Positions 35,350 to 43,234 of a stretch of 64,000 nt of DNA are shown here, in pieces. A program made the position numbers and the translations under genes. Source of the stretch: Coraliomargarita sp. (GTDB lineage Bacteria > Verrucomicrobiota > Verrucomicrobiia > Opitutales > UBA953); contig JAHEJL010000001.1 of the NCBI GenBank assembly GCA_024638885.1, positions 521,001 through 585,000 on the forward strand, written 5' to 3'. Position 1 is the stretch's first letter; each line of letters begins with the position of its first letter. The notes below the pieces were generated by a model. That model ran no database searches. It saw only the letters and a program-made list of their open reading frames with translations, and had not been told where the DNA came from.

Positions 35350-35838
35350 ATGCGCGTCTACCTGCTCCGTCATGCCGAAGCCGTCCCGGGGACGCCTGAC
35401 GCCTCGCGCGACCTCACGGGCCACGGCCAGCGGCAGGTCGCCCTGCTCGCGAAGGGCGCCGGCCTGGTGCCGCTCGCGGAGGTCGCCGCGATCGAGCACA
35501 GCCCGCTCGTGCGCGCGGTGCGCACGGCCCAGCTGCTGCGGCTCGCCACCGGTTCGCCGCTGCCGCTCAAGGTGCTGGGCGGCCTGGAGCCCGAGCACGA
35601 CCCGCGCAAGACGGCGGAGCTGCTCGGCAAGTCGCGTCGCAGCCGCCTGCTCGTCGGACATAACCCGCACCTCGCGGCGCTGGCGGCCTTGCTGCTCGGC
35701 CTGGCCGACGGCGCCGCGGCGATCCGCTTCCGCAAGGCCGGGCTGATGGCGTTGGAGCGGACGGCCAAGCCGACGCGCCTCCGCCCGTATGGCGCCTGGA
35801 GCCTGCTCTGGATGATCCCGCCGGACCTCGCCAAATGA
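35350..35838 (+). CDS. sixA: Histidine phosphatase family protein (SixA-like)
   Basis: A 162-residue phosphohistidine phosphatase. The RHG-type motif YLLRHAEA provides the catalytic H8, and LVGHNPHL supplies the second histidine. The length and the LTGHGQRQ segment fit SixA, which in E. coli dephosphorylates phosphohistidine proteins such as NPr. An HPr gene lies about 11 kb downstream at 46791. Divergent from the carboxypeptidase gene. Start ATG 35350. Confidence 0.88.
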   Translation: MRVYLLRHAEAVPGTPDASRDLTGHGQRQVALLAKGAGLVPLAEVAAIEHSPLVRAVRTAQLLRLATGSPLPLKVLGGLEPEHDPRKTAELLGKSRRSRLLVGHNPHLAALAALLLGLADGAAAIRFRKAGLMALERTAKPTRLRPYGAWSLLWMIPPDLAK

Positions 35839-35885
35839 CACGCCCTGTTCTTGACTGAGCACGGCGTCGCCCCGACCCTGCCCAC

Positions 35886-36518
35886 GTGCTCGAAAGCCGT
35901 CGCCATCGCCTGATCTGGACCGCCGTCGCCGGCGTCCACCTCGCGGCCCTGGGCGCGGTGTGGCTCGGCGGCGCCGTCGGCGTCCATGAGCCCGCGCGCG
36001 AAGGCGGCCTGATCCTGGTCACCTTGGTCTCCGACCCGATCGCCTTGCCGGGCGAAGCGAAGGGCGGCGTCGCTGTCGGCGCCGGCCTGCCGGTCCCGGT
36101 CGCGCCGAACGTCGCCGCGGTCGTCCCCGTCGCCGCGCCGGTCGCGCCGTCGCCTTCCTCCGCGGTCTCGGTCGCGGCGAGCGCGCCGGTCGCCGCCGCC
36201 ACGAAGGGCGAAGTCTTGGCCGCCGTCCCGGCGCCGGTCGCGGAGGTCTTCGTGCCGCCGGCGTTCCGCGTCCGCCAGGAGCCGGCCTACCCCGAGCGCG
36301 CGCGTCGCGCCGGCGCCGAAGGCGTCGTCGTCGTGCGCATCGCGCTGACCGCGGACGGCGCCGTCCGCGAGGTCGAGCTCACGCAGGGATCCGGCAGCCG
36401 TCTGCTCGACGAGGCCGCGTTGGCGGCCGCGCGCGCGTCGACGTTCGTGCCGGCGTCGCGCAACCGCGCGCCGGTCGAGGCGGAAGCCGTCGCGACCTAC
36501 CGGTTCGAGCTGCGCTGA
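35886..36518 (+). CDS. TonB-like energy transducer
   Basis: A 210-residue protein with one N-terminal membrane helix (LIWTAVAGVHLAALGAVWLGG), an Ala/Val/Pro-rich periplasmic linker and a C-terminal TonB domain. The domain shows EPAYPERARRAGAEGVVVVR and the LLDEAALAAARASTF segment typical of TonB C-termini. It starts at GTG 35886. No exbB, exbD or TonB-dependent receptor is nearby, so the motor partners must be elsewhere or this is a specialised transducer. Ends 1 bp from the convergent GH16 gene. Confidence 0.82.
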   Translation: MLESRRHRLIWTAVAGVHLAALGAVWLGGAVGVHEPAREGGLILVTLVSDPIALPGEAKGGVAVGAGLPVPVAPNVAAVVPVAAPVAPSPSSAVSVAASAPVAAATKGEVLAAVPAPVAEVFVPPAFRVRQEPAYPERARRAGAEGVVVVRIALTADGAVREVELTQGSGSRLLDEAALAAARASTFVPASRNRAPVEAEAVATYRFELR

Positions 36519-36519
36519 G

Positions 36520-37287
36520 TCACTTCGCCGCGGGGACGCGTGCCCAGGCCTTCACCCAGTCGATCTCGAAGGTGTTCTTCGAGACGTCCTTGAGGCCGTA
36601 GCCTTCCTTCGGGCGTTCGCCGTTCCAGCCCTTGATATTGGACTCGCTGGTGAGCAGGAGGAACTGCGGGGCCTTGGAGCCCGGGCACTTGGCGTCGGTC
36701 CAGACGACCTTGCCGTCGAAGGTGAAACGGTAGCCGGCGTCGTCCCATTCTACGCCGTAGTCGTGCCACGCGCCGCCGACGTTCGCGGGATGCTGCGTCG
36801 AGCTGGCCTGCTTCTCGGTGGGGTGCTTGTAAGGTCCCCAGTGCAGGACGGACTGGTAGCCGCCTTTCTTCAGGCCGGTCGTCTCGAGGATGTCGATCTC
36901 CACGCCGTCGGTCGCGGCGCCGGCGGCGGTGCCGGACTTGCCGTAGGTCGGCGACTGCGACCAGAAGGCGATCTGCGTGCCGGGCTGGACGGAGAAGCGG
37001 CAGCGGGCCTCGGCCTTGCCTTGGACGAGGGCGAACTTCTTGCGCGTGGTCAGGAAGCCGCAGTACGTCGTGCCGTCGACGTCGGTCCAGGTCGTGATCT
37101 TCAGCACGCCGTCCTTCACGTCGACCGCCTTGGGCGAGTTGAGCGATTCGCGGCGCTTGCCGGTCTCGATGTTCCAGGTCTGCGCGTTCAGTTCCGCGCC
37201 GTCGAAGCCGTCTTCGAGCACGAGCTTGAACGTCGGTTCGGCGGCGAGGGCGGTCGCGCCGAGGAGGAGGCAGGGGAGGAACTTCAT
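36520..37287 (-). CDS. Glycoside hydrolase family 16 protein
   Basis: A 255-residue secreted beta-glycanase. The signal peptide MKFLPCLLLGATALAA is followed by a jelly-roll domain with the GH16 catalytic motif VEIDILET, giving nucleophile E130, D132 and acid/base E135 in the ExDxxE bulged form found in laminarinase-like enzymes. GGAWHDYGVEWDDAGYRFTFDG is also typical, mentioned here in part. Likely targets are beta-1,3- or beta-1,3/1,4-glucans or algal galactans. The start overlaps the next gene by four bases. Confidence 0.9.
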   Translation of the reverse strand: MKFLPCLLLGATALAAEPTFKLVLEDGFDGAELNAQTWNIETGKRRESLNSPKAVDVKDGVLKITTWTDVDGTTYCGFLTTRKKFALVQGKAEARCRFSVQPGTQIAFWSQSPTYGKSGTAAGAATDGVEIDILETTGLKKGGYQSVLHWGPYKHPTEKQASSTQHPANVGGAWHDYGVEWDDAGYRFTFDGKVVWTDAKCPGSKAPQFLLLTSESNIKGWNGERPKEGYGLKDVSKNTFEIDWVKAWARVPAAK

Positions 37288-38312
37288 TTGAGGGTGACGA
37301 ATTCAGGGTGGTTGCCGACGATCATCTGGCCGAAGCGCGTCCAGTCGCCGGGGCGCAGGGAACGGTCCATGATGACGGTGGTGGGGACGGAAGGTTCGAA
37401 GCGGACGGACCAGAGCGGGCGCGCGCTCGTCGGCAGCATGCCGAAGCGGATGTCGCCGACCAGCACCGCGCCGCCATCTTGCGCGTAGGTATTCCAGCCT
37501 TGGGTGAAGCGCGAGAAATCCGCGAGGACGACGGCGTCGGGCGAGCCGGCCGCCGGCAGGCCGGCGCTGGCGGGCGTGAGCGCCGCGCGGGTCTCGCCGG
37601 GCAGGATGCGCGGCGCGGCGAACGGGGCGACGCGGACGGCGGCCGTGTGCCAGCGTCCGTTCTCCAGCCAGAGGCAGCGCCAGACGAGGAGGTTGAGCGC
37701 GGTCGGCTTGACCGCGAGGCGTTCGGTCCGGCGGGTGACCTGCTGCGAGGCGAACCACTGGCGGAGGGCCGTCTCCGCGCGCGCGTGCTGCCAGACGCCG
37801 AGCAGGGCGTAGGACGTGAACCAGATCAGCCCGTAGAGCGCGAGGCGGGGCGCGGCCCGCTTCCAGGCCAGGATCGCGAGGACCAGCACGGGCAGCGTCG
37901 CGAAGAGGTCGATGATCGGCAGGCAGTCCCAGGCGTAGCGGGTCTGGTCGAAGGGCCAGAGCAGCATCGTGCCATAGCTCGTGCATCCGTCGCAGAGCAG
38001 GTGCGTGAGCGCGCCCGCCAGGCCCGGCAGGAGCAGGCCCTTCCAGTCGGCGTCGGGGCGTCGGCGGAACAACCAGCCGGCGAGCAGCGCGCTGAGCAAG
38101 GCCCAGACCGGCATGAAGGCGAAGCTATGGGTGAAGTGGCGATGCCAGCGGAAGGAGACGAGCGGGTCGCCGGCGGAGCGGATGAAGACGTCGAGATCCG
38201 GGGCTTCGGCGGCGAGGAGGCCGGCCAAGGCGGCGGCGGGCAGGGAGGCGCCGCGGCGGCGGACGACGATGCCGGCGGCGATGCCGAGGGCGGCGTGCGT
38301 GACGTTATCCAT
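37284..38312 (-). CDS. Membrane-bound metal-dependent hydrolase (YdjM/DUF457 family)
   Basis: A 342-residue inner-membrane protein with several helices in the first 170 residues. MDNVTHAALGIAAG, APDLDVF, HRHFTHSFAF and GALTHLLCDGCTSYGT carry the histidines and aspartates typical of the family. The second half is a soluble domain of unknown role (residues about 190-342). It is upstream of the GH16 gene with an ATGA overlap, so the two are coupled, yet a functional link is not clear. Confidence 0.85.
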   Translation of the reverse strand: MDNVTHAALGIAAGIVVRRRGASLPAAALAGLLAAEAPDLDVFIRSAGDPLVSFRWHRHFTHSFAFMPVWALLSALLAGWLFRRRPDADWKGLLLPGLAGALTHLLCDGCTSYGTMLLWPFDQTRYAWDCLPIIDLFATLPVLVLAILAWKRAAPRLALYGLIWFTSYALLGVWQHARAETALRQWFASQQVTRRTERLAVKPTALNLLVWRCLWLENGRWHTAAVRVAPFAAPRILPGETRAALTPASAGLPAAGSPDAVVLADFSRFTQGWNTYAQDGGAVLVGDIRFGMLPTSARPLWSVRFEPSVPTTVIMDRSLRPGDWTRFGQMIVGNHPEFVTLK

Positions 38313-38428
38313 GCCCCGAACTTACGGGACTCGGCTCCGGAAGGAAGACGGACTTTCGTTTTTTGCGGCCTCGCTCCGCCAATAGGCTGGAACCCCGGGG
38401 CCTTCTTTCCGTCTAATCCCTCACCCCC

Positions 38429-39718
38429 ATGAGACTGCTCTTCTCCGTCTTGGCGCTGTGCGCCGCCGTCCTCGGTCGCGCCGCCGACAAGGAATACCCG
38501 CTCGTCGAAGCCCAGGAGGTCCGGGCGCGCGGCGGCCTGCCGAACTTCTTCCTCAAGGCCCGGACGCCCGGCGCCGAGGTGAAGGTCGGCTACCTCGGCG
38601 GTTCGATCACCGCGCAGAACGGCTGGCGCGTGCAGACCCTCGCCCATTTCAAGAAGGCCTACCCGCAGGCGACCTTCGCGGAGATCAACGCCGCCATCGG
38701 CGGCACCGGTTCGGACCTCGGCGTCTTCCGGGTGCGGCAGGACGTGCTTTCCAAGGGCCCGGACCTGCTCTTCGTCGAATTCGCCGTGAACGACGGCGGC
38801 GCCGATCCCCAGCGCATCATCCGCTGCATGGAGGGCATCGTCCGCCAGACCTGGAAGGCCAATCCCAAGACCGATATCTGTTTCGTCTATACCGTGACCG
38901 AAGCGCTGTCGGGTCCGATGCTCGAAGGCAAGCTGCAGCGTTCCGCGAGCGCGATGGAGAAGGTCGCGGACTTCTATGGCGTCCCCTCGATCACGCTCGG
39001 CATGGAAGTCGCGAAGCTGGCCAAGGCCGGCAAGCTCGTGTGGCGCGCGCCCCTGCCGAAGACCGACGCCGAGAAGGCCGCGCTCGGCGACAAGTTCGTC
39101 TTCGCCGCGGACGGCGTGCACCCGCATGACTCGACGGGCCAGGTGCTGTACACGCAGGCCATCGTCCGTGCGCTGCCCGCCCTCGCCGGCGCCAGCCAAG
39201 CCCCGACGCCGCACGTGAGCCAGCTCGCCCTCGATCCGGCCAACTGGGAGCGGGCCACGCTCGTGCCGATCACCTCCGCCAAGCTCTCCGACGGCCTCGC
39301 CCCGGCGGACATGAAGGCCGACGCCTTCGCCAAGGGCTGGTCGAACCGCCTGCCGTCGATGGTCAAGCTGACCAAGTCCGGCCAGAGCATCGAATTCAAG
39401 TTCAAGGGCACGCACTGCGCCATCTATGACATCGTCGGCCCGTCGGGCGGCGTGGTCGCCGTGACCCTCGACGGCCAAGCGCAGAAGCCGGTCCAGCGGA
39501 TCGACGCCTATTGCACGTACCCGCGCCTCGCCAATTTCATCGTCGGCACCGACCTCCCGGAAGGCGTGCATGCCGTCCGCCTGGAGCTCCTGGCCGACCC
39601 GATCGACAAGGCCGCCGTCCTCGCCAAGAACAAGAATAAGATCGACCGGCCCGAGCGCTTCGCGCCCCTCGAGTTTTACCCCGGCGGCCTGCTCATCGTG
39701 GGCGAGCTCGTCCCTTAA
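38429..39718 (+). CDS. Secreted SGNH/GDSL hydrolase
   Basis: A 429-residue exported hydrolase. Signal peptide MRLLFSVLALCAAVLGRA is cut before ADKEY. The catalytic serine is S59 in YLGGSIT, EFAVNDGGADP is block III and DGVHP gives D228 and H231. A C-terminal beta-rich domain (about 260-429) may bind carbohydrate. Probably a carbohydrate acetylesterase. It is 82 bp upstream of the epimerase operon and might share regulation. Confidence 0.85.
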   Translation: MRLLFSVLALCAAVLGRAADKEYPLVEAQEVRARGGLPNFFLKARTPGAEVKVGYLGGSITAQNGWRVQTLAHFKKAYPQATFAEINAAIGGTGSDLGVFRVRQDVLSKGPDLLFVEFAVNDGGADPQRIIRCMEGIVRQTWKANPKTDICFVYTVTEALSGPMLEGKLQRSASAMEKVADFYGVPSITLGMEVAKLAKAGKLVWRAPLPKTDAEKAALGDKFVFAADGVHPHDSTGQVLYTQAIVRALPALAGASQAPTPHVSQLALDPANWERATLVPITSAKLSDGLAPADMKADAFAKGWSNRLPSMVKLTKSGQSIEFKFKGTHCAIYDIVGPSGGVVAVTLDGQAQKPVQRIDAYCTYPRLANFIVGTDLPEGVHAVRLELLADPIDKAAVLAKNKNKIDRPERFAPLEFYPGGLLIVGELVP

Positions 39719-39800
39719 AAGGCCTCGTTTGCACGCCCAGCCTTGACCGCCCCCTGACCCCCTCTGAAACTCCGCCCCTCCCCAAAACACCCACACTACC

Positions 39801-40655
39801 ATGCGTTTCGGCCTCAATACGTTCCTCTACGCCTCTCCCTTCACCAACGAGAGCGTCTCCATGTTCAAGAAGCTCAAGAACTGGGGCTTCGACTCCGTCG
39901 AGATCGCCATCGAAGATCCTTCGCACGTCGACCCGAAGTTCCTGAAGGCCGCCGCCGCCAAGGCCGGCATCGCCATCGGCTCCATCTGCGCCGCCATGGG
40001 CCCCGGCCGCGACCTCCGCGGTTCCGCCAAGGACCAGGCCAACGGCCGCAAGTACATCATGGCCCTCGTCGACCAGGCCGCCGAGATGGGCTGCCCGCGC
40101 ATCATCGGCCCGCTCTACTCCGTCGTCGGCCTCATCGGCGCCCATGATGACAAGACCAAGGCCAAGCACTTCAAGCTCGTCGTCAAGAACCTCAAGGCCA
40201 TCGGCAAGCACGCCCAGAAGAAGGGCGTCGAGCTCGACATCGAGCCGCTGAACCGCTTCGAGACCGACTTCCTCAACACCTGCGACCAGGGCCTGCGCCT
40301 CGTCAAGGCCGTCAACCTCCCGAACGTGAAGCTCCACCTCGACACGTTCCACATGAACATCGAGGAGAAGAACCAGGCCGCCGCCATCCTCAAGGCCGGC
40401 AAGCACCTCGGCCACTTCCACGCCTGCGGCACCGACCGCGGCACCCCGGGCAACGACTCCCTCGACTGGAAGCCCATCGTCGCCGCCCTCAAGAAGATCG
40501 GCTACAAGAACGAGGTCGTCATCGAATCCTTCACCACCGACGTCAAGGTGATCGCCCGCGCCGCCGCCATCTGGCGCGCCATGGAGCCCCGCCGCGACGA
40601 CATCGCCGTCAAGGGCCTGCAGAACCTGCACCGCCTCTTCGGCAAGCAGAAGTAA
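39801..40655 (+). CDS. Sugar phosphate isomerase/epimerase (ketose 3-epimerase-like)
   Basis: TIM-barrel enzyme of 284 residues, closest in motif pattern to D-tagatose/D-psicose 3-epimerases. The metal and catalytic residues appear as E148 in DIEPLNRF, D181 in LHLDTFHMN, the histidines of HFHACG (205-207) and E242 in VVIESF. It is cytoplasmic: no signal peptide. First gene of a compact three-gene unit with a DUF1080 lipoprotein and a ThuA protein, suggesting catabolism of oxidised (3-keto) or rare sugars. The exact sugar is unknown. Confidence 0.85.
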   Translation: MRFGLNTFLYASPFTNESVSMFKKLKNWGFDSVEIAIEDPSHVDPKFLKAAAAKAGIAIGSICAAMGPGRDLRGSAKDQANGRKYIMALVDQAAEMGCPRIIGPLYSVVGLIGAHDDKTKAKHFKLVVKNLKAIGKHAQKKGVELDIEPLNRFETDFLNTCDQGLRLVKAVNLPNVKLHLDTFHMNIEEKNQAAAILKAGKHLGHFHACGTDRGTPGNDSLDWKPIVAALKKIGYKNEVVIESFTTDVKVIARAAAIWRAMEPRRDDIAVKGLQNLHRLFGKQK

Positions 40656-40675
40656 TCCCTCCGCCGCACACCCTT

Positions 40676-41383
40676 ATGAAGCTGCTCACCCCCTTCCTCG
40701 CGCTCGCCGCAGCCCTGATGATCTCAGGTTGTGCGACCAGCGGAAACGTCGCAGACAACTCCAAGAACCTCTTCAACGGCAAGGACCTCGCCGGCTGGAA
40801 AGGCCTGGATTTCTGGTCCGTCGAAGACGGTTGCATCACCGGCCGCACGACCAAGGAGAAGCCCACCAAGGGCAACACCTTCCTCGTCTGGGAAGGCGAA
40901 GTCGCCGACTTCGAGCTCACGTTCCAGTACAAGATCGTCGGCGGCAACTCCGGCGTCCAGTACCGCTCCAAGCTCGTCGACGCGAAGGGCTTCGTGATCT
41001 CCGGCTACCAGGGCGACTTCGAAGCGGGCAAGACCTACTCCGGCATCCTCTATGAGGAGAAGGGCCGCGGCATCCTCGCCAAGCGCGGCGAGAAGGTCGT
41101 CGTCAAGGAAGGCGCCGACGCCAAGAAGCCGAAGATCGAAGTCACCGGTTCCCTCGGCAAGACCGAGGAGATCCAGGCCAAGATCAAGGCCGAGGCCTGG
41201 AACGAATACCGCATCGTCGCCAAGGGCGGCCACCTCCAGCACTTCATCAACGGCGTCCAGACCATCGATGTCACCGACGAGACCGCCGTCGGCGCCAAGA
41301 AGGGCCTCCTCGCCCTCCAGCTCCACGCCGGCCCGCCCATGGTCGTCCAGTTCAAGGACCTCGTCCTGAAGGAGATCAAGTAA
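40676..41383 (+). CDS. DUF1080 family lipoprotein (3-keto-disaccharide hydrolase-like)
   Basis: A 235-residue periplasmic lipoprotein with lipobox MISGC ending at C19. The concanavalin-like fold is shown by LFNGKDLAGWKG, GNSGVQYRS and the closing QLHAGPPMVVQFKDL. Members of DUF1080 cleave 3-keto-glucosides, acting after a periplasmic oxidoreductase has oxidised C3. The oxidoreductase itself is not in the window. Follows the epimerase by 20 bp and precedes the ThuA gene by 6 bp. Confidence 0.88.
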   Translation: MKLLTPFLALAAALMISGCATSGNVADNSKNLFNGKDLAGWKGLDFWSVEDGCITGRTTKEKPTKGNTFLVWEGEVADFELTFQYKIVGGNSGVQYRSKLVDAKGFVISGYQGDFEAGKTYSGILYEEKGRGILAKRGEKVVVKEGADAKKPKIEVTGSLGKTEEIQAKIKAEAWNEYRIVAKGGHLQHFINGVQTIDVTDETAVGAKKGLLALQLHAGPPMVVQFKDLVLKEIK

Positions 41384-41389
41384 GCCGAC

Positions 41390-42367
41390 ATGAAGAAGTC
41401 CCTCCTCAGCCTCCTCCTGCTCTCGGCCGCGTTCGTCTCGGCCGCGGACAAGAAGAACGTCCTCCTCATCGCCGGTCGCCCGAGCCACGGGCCCGGCGAG
41501 CACGAACATAACGCCGGCATCCAGCTCCTGGCCTCCGGCCTGAAGCAGTCCGCCGCCGACCTCGTCAACGTCGACGTCGCCCTCAACGGCGAATGGCCGT
41601 CCGACGAACGCGTCGCCAAGGCCGATACGATCGTGATCTACTCCGACGGCGGCGCCGGCCACCCGGCCCTCCCGCACCTCGACCAGCTCGCCAAGAAGAT
41701 GGCGGCCGGCACCGGCTTCGTCTGCCTCCACTACGCCGTCGAGCCCGCCTACGAGCGCGCCGGCTGGCTGAGCGTCGACGGCAAGCCCGTGAGCCCGCCC
41801 CCCGCCGGTCGTTCCTCGAAGGGCAAAGGCGCCCTCGAGTTCAAGGACTGGCTCGGCGGCTACTTCGAGCAGCACTGGTCGGTGAACCCGCACTGGACCG
41901 CCGACTTCAAGGTGATCCCCGATCATCCCGCCAGCCGCGGCGTGAAGCCGTTCGGTTCCAACGACGAGTGGTATTTCAACATGCGCTTCCGCGACAACAT
42001 GGAAGGCGTCACGCCGCTCCTGTCGTCGGTCGCTCCGGCCGAGACCATGAACCGCGGCGAAGGCCCTCATGCCGGCAACCCCGACGTGAAGAAGCTCGTG
42101 CTCGAAGACAAGAAGCCCGTGGTCGTCGCCTGGGCCGTCGAGCGCAAGGACGGCGGTCGCGGCTTCGGTTTCACCGGCGGTCACTACCATGCCGGCTGGG
42201 CCAACGACAGCCAGCGCACCCTCGTCCTCAACGCGATCGTCTGGACCGCGAAGGCCGAAGTCCCCGCCGCCGGCGTCGCCACCAAGTTCTCGGAAGAAGA
42301 GCTCAAGGCGAACCTGGACAAGAAGGCCCCGCGCAAGCCGGCCAAGCCCGTCGAAAAGAAGAAGTAA
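41390..42367 (+). CDS. ThuA domain protein, secreted
   Basis: A 325-residue exported protein. A signal peptide (MKKSLLSLLLLSAAFVSA) leads into a glutamine-amidotransferase-like fold, with VLLIAGRPSHGPGEHEH at the start, GFVCLHYAVEP in the middle and GFTGGHYHAGWAND near the end. ThuA proteins are linked to trehalose and related sugar use; the catalytic role is not settled. The tail is Lys/Pro-rich. It is the last gene of the operon and is followed by a terminator at 42391. Confidence 0.85.
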   Translation: MKKSLLSLLLLSAAFVSAADKKNVLLIAGRPSHGPGEHEHNAGIQLLASGLKQSAADLVNVDVALNGEWPSDERVAKADTIVIYSDGGAGHPALPHLDQLAKKMAAGTGFVCLHYAVEPAYERAGWLSVDGKPVSPPPAGRSSKGKGALEFKDWLGGYFEQHWSVNPHWTADFKVIPDHPASRGVKPFGSNDEWYFNMRFRDNMEGVTPLLSSVAPAETMNRGEGPHAGNPDVKKLVLEDKKPVVVAWAVERKDGGRGFGFTGGHYHAGWANDSQRTLVLNAIVWTAKAEVPAAGVATKFSEEELKANLDKKAPRKPAKPVEKKK

Positions 42368-42390
42368 GCGACCACCAGGTCGTCCGCATC

Positions 42391-42418
42391 AGGCCGGAGG
42401 TTCGCCTCCGGCCTTTTT
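42391..42418 (+). terminator. Rho-independent terminator of sugar operon
   Basis: A 10-bp stem AGGCCGGAGG/CCTCCGGCCT with loop TTCG followed by TTTTT, 24 bp after the ThuA stop. Confidence 0.9.
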
Positions 42419-42477
42419 CGTGCCCGGAAAAGAAGCGGGTCGTTTGACCTGCGGGGCCGCCCGCCAACCTTGCGGCC

Positions 42478-43173
42478 ATGTCCAAGCACATCGCGATCAT
42501 CGGCGGCACTTCCGGCATCGGCCGCGCGACCGTCGCGCAGCTCCAGGCGGAAGGGCATTTCGTCCACGCCGCCTGCCGCACGCCCGAGAAGCTCGCCGAC
42601 CTCGGTGTCGTCGCCCAGCCGTTCGACGCCGCCGCGCCCGGCCCGCTGACGTGGCCCGAGCGCCTCGACGGCTTCGTCTACTTTCCCGGCTCGATCGCGC
42701 TCAAGCCGTTCCACCGCCTGACCGCGGAGGATTTCCAGCGCGACCTCCAGGTGAACCTCTTCGGCGCCATCGCCGCGCTGCAGTCCGCGCTGCCGGCCCT
42801 CAAGGCTTCGGGCAACGCCTCCGTCGTGCTCTTCTCCACCGTCGCCGTCGCGCAAGGCATGCCCATGCATGCGAGCATCGCGGCCGCCAAGGGCGCGCTC
42901 GAAGGCCTCGCCAAGAGCCTCGCCGCCGAATGGGCGCCGGCCATCCGCGTCAACGTCATCGCGCCTTCGCTCACCGACACGCCGCTCGCCGGCGCGCTCC
43001 TGAACTCCGACCTCAAGAAAGAGGCCGCCGCCAAGCGCCACCCGCTCCAGCAGGTCGGCCGCTCGGAGGACATGGCCGCGCTCGTCACGCACCTGCTGTC
43101 CGGGCACGCGCGCTTCATGACCGGCCAGGTGCTGCACGTCGACGGCGGGTTGTCGGCGGTGCGTACGTTCTGA
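42478..43173 (+). CDS. Short-chain dehydrogenase/reductase
   Basis: NAD(P)-dependent Rossmann-fold oxidoreductase of 231 residues. The glycine motif GGTSGIG near residues 8-14 fits SDRs. Position of the serine is kept in LFSTVAV, but the usual YxxxK is HASIAAAKGAL, so the catalytic tyrosine seems replaced by isoleucine/serine context while the lysine stays. This suggests altered or lost activity. VNVIAPSLTDTPLA follows as normal. It stands alone between two terminators. Confidence 0.82.
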   Translation: MSKHIAIIGGTSGIGRATVAQLQAEGHFVHAACRTPEKLADLGVVAQPFDAAAPGPLTWPERLDGFVYFPGSIALKPFHRLTAEDFQRDLQVNLFGAIAALQSALPALKASGNASVVLFSTVAVAQGMPMHASIAAAKGALEGLAKSLAAEWAPAIRVNVIAPSLTDTPLAGALLNSDLKKEAAAKRHPLQQVGRSEDMAALVTHLLSGHARFMTGQVLHVDGGLSAVRTF

Positions 43174-43182
43174 GGCGGGCAC

Positions 43183-43214
43183 AAAAAACCCGGGCGCCTC
43201 GCGGGCCCGGGTTT
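43183..43214. terminator. Bidirectional terminator
   Basis: A 10-bp stem AAACCCGGGC/GCCCGGGTTT with a nine-base loop between the convergent SDR and pdhC genes. A-rich on the left and T on the right, so it can work both ways. Confidence 0.85.
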
Positions 43215-43234
43215 CGGAAGAGCTGGCGCTCCGC

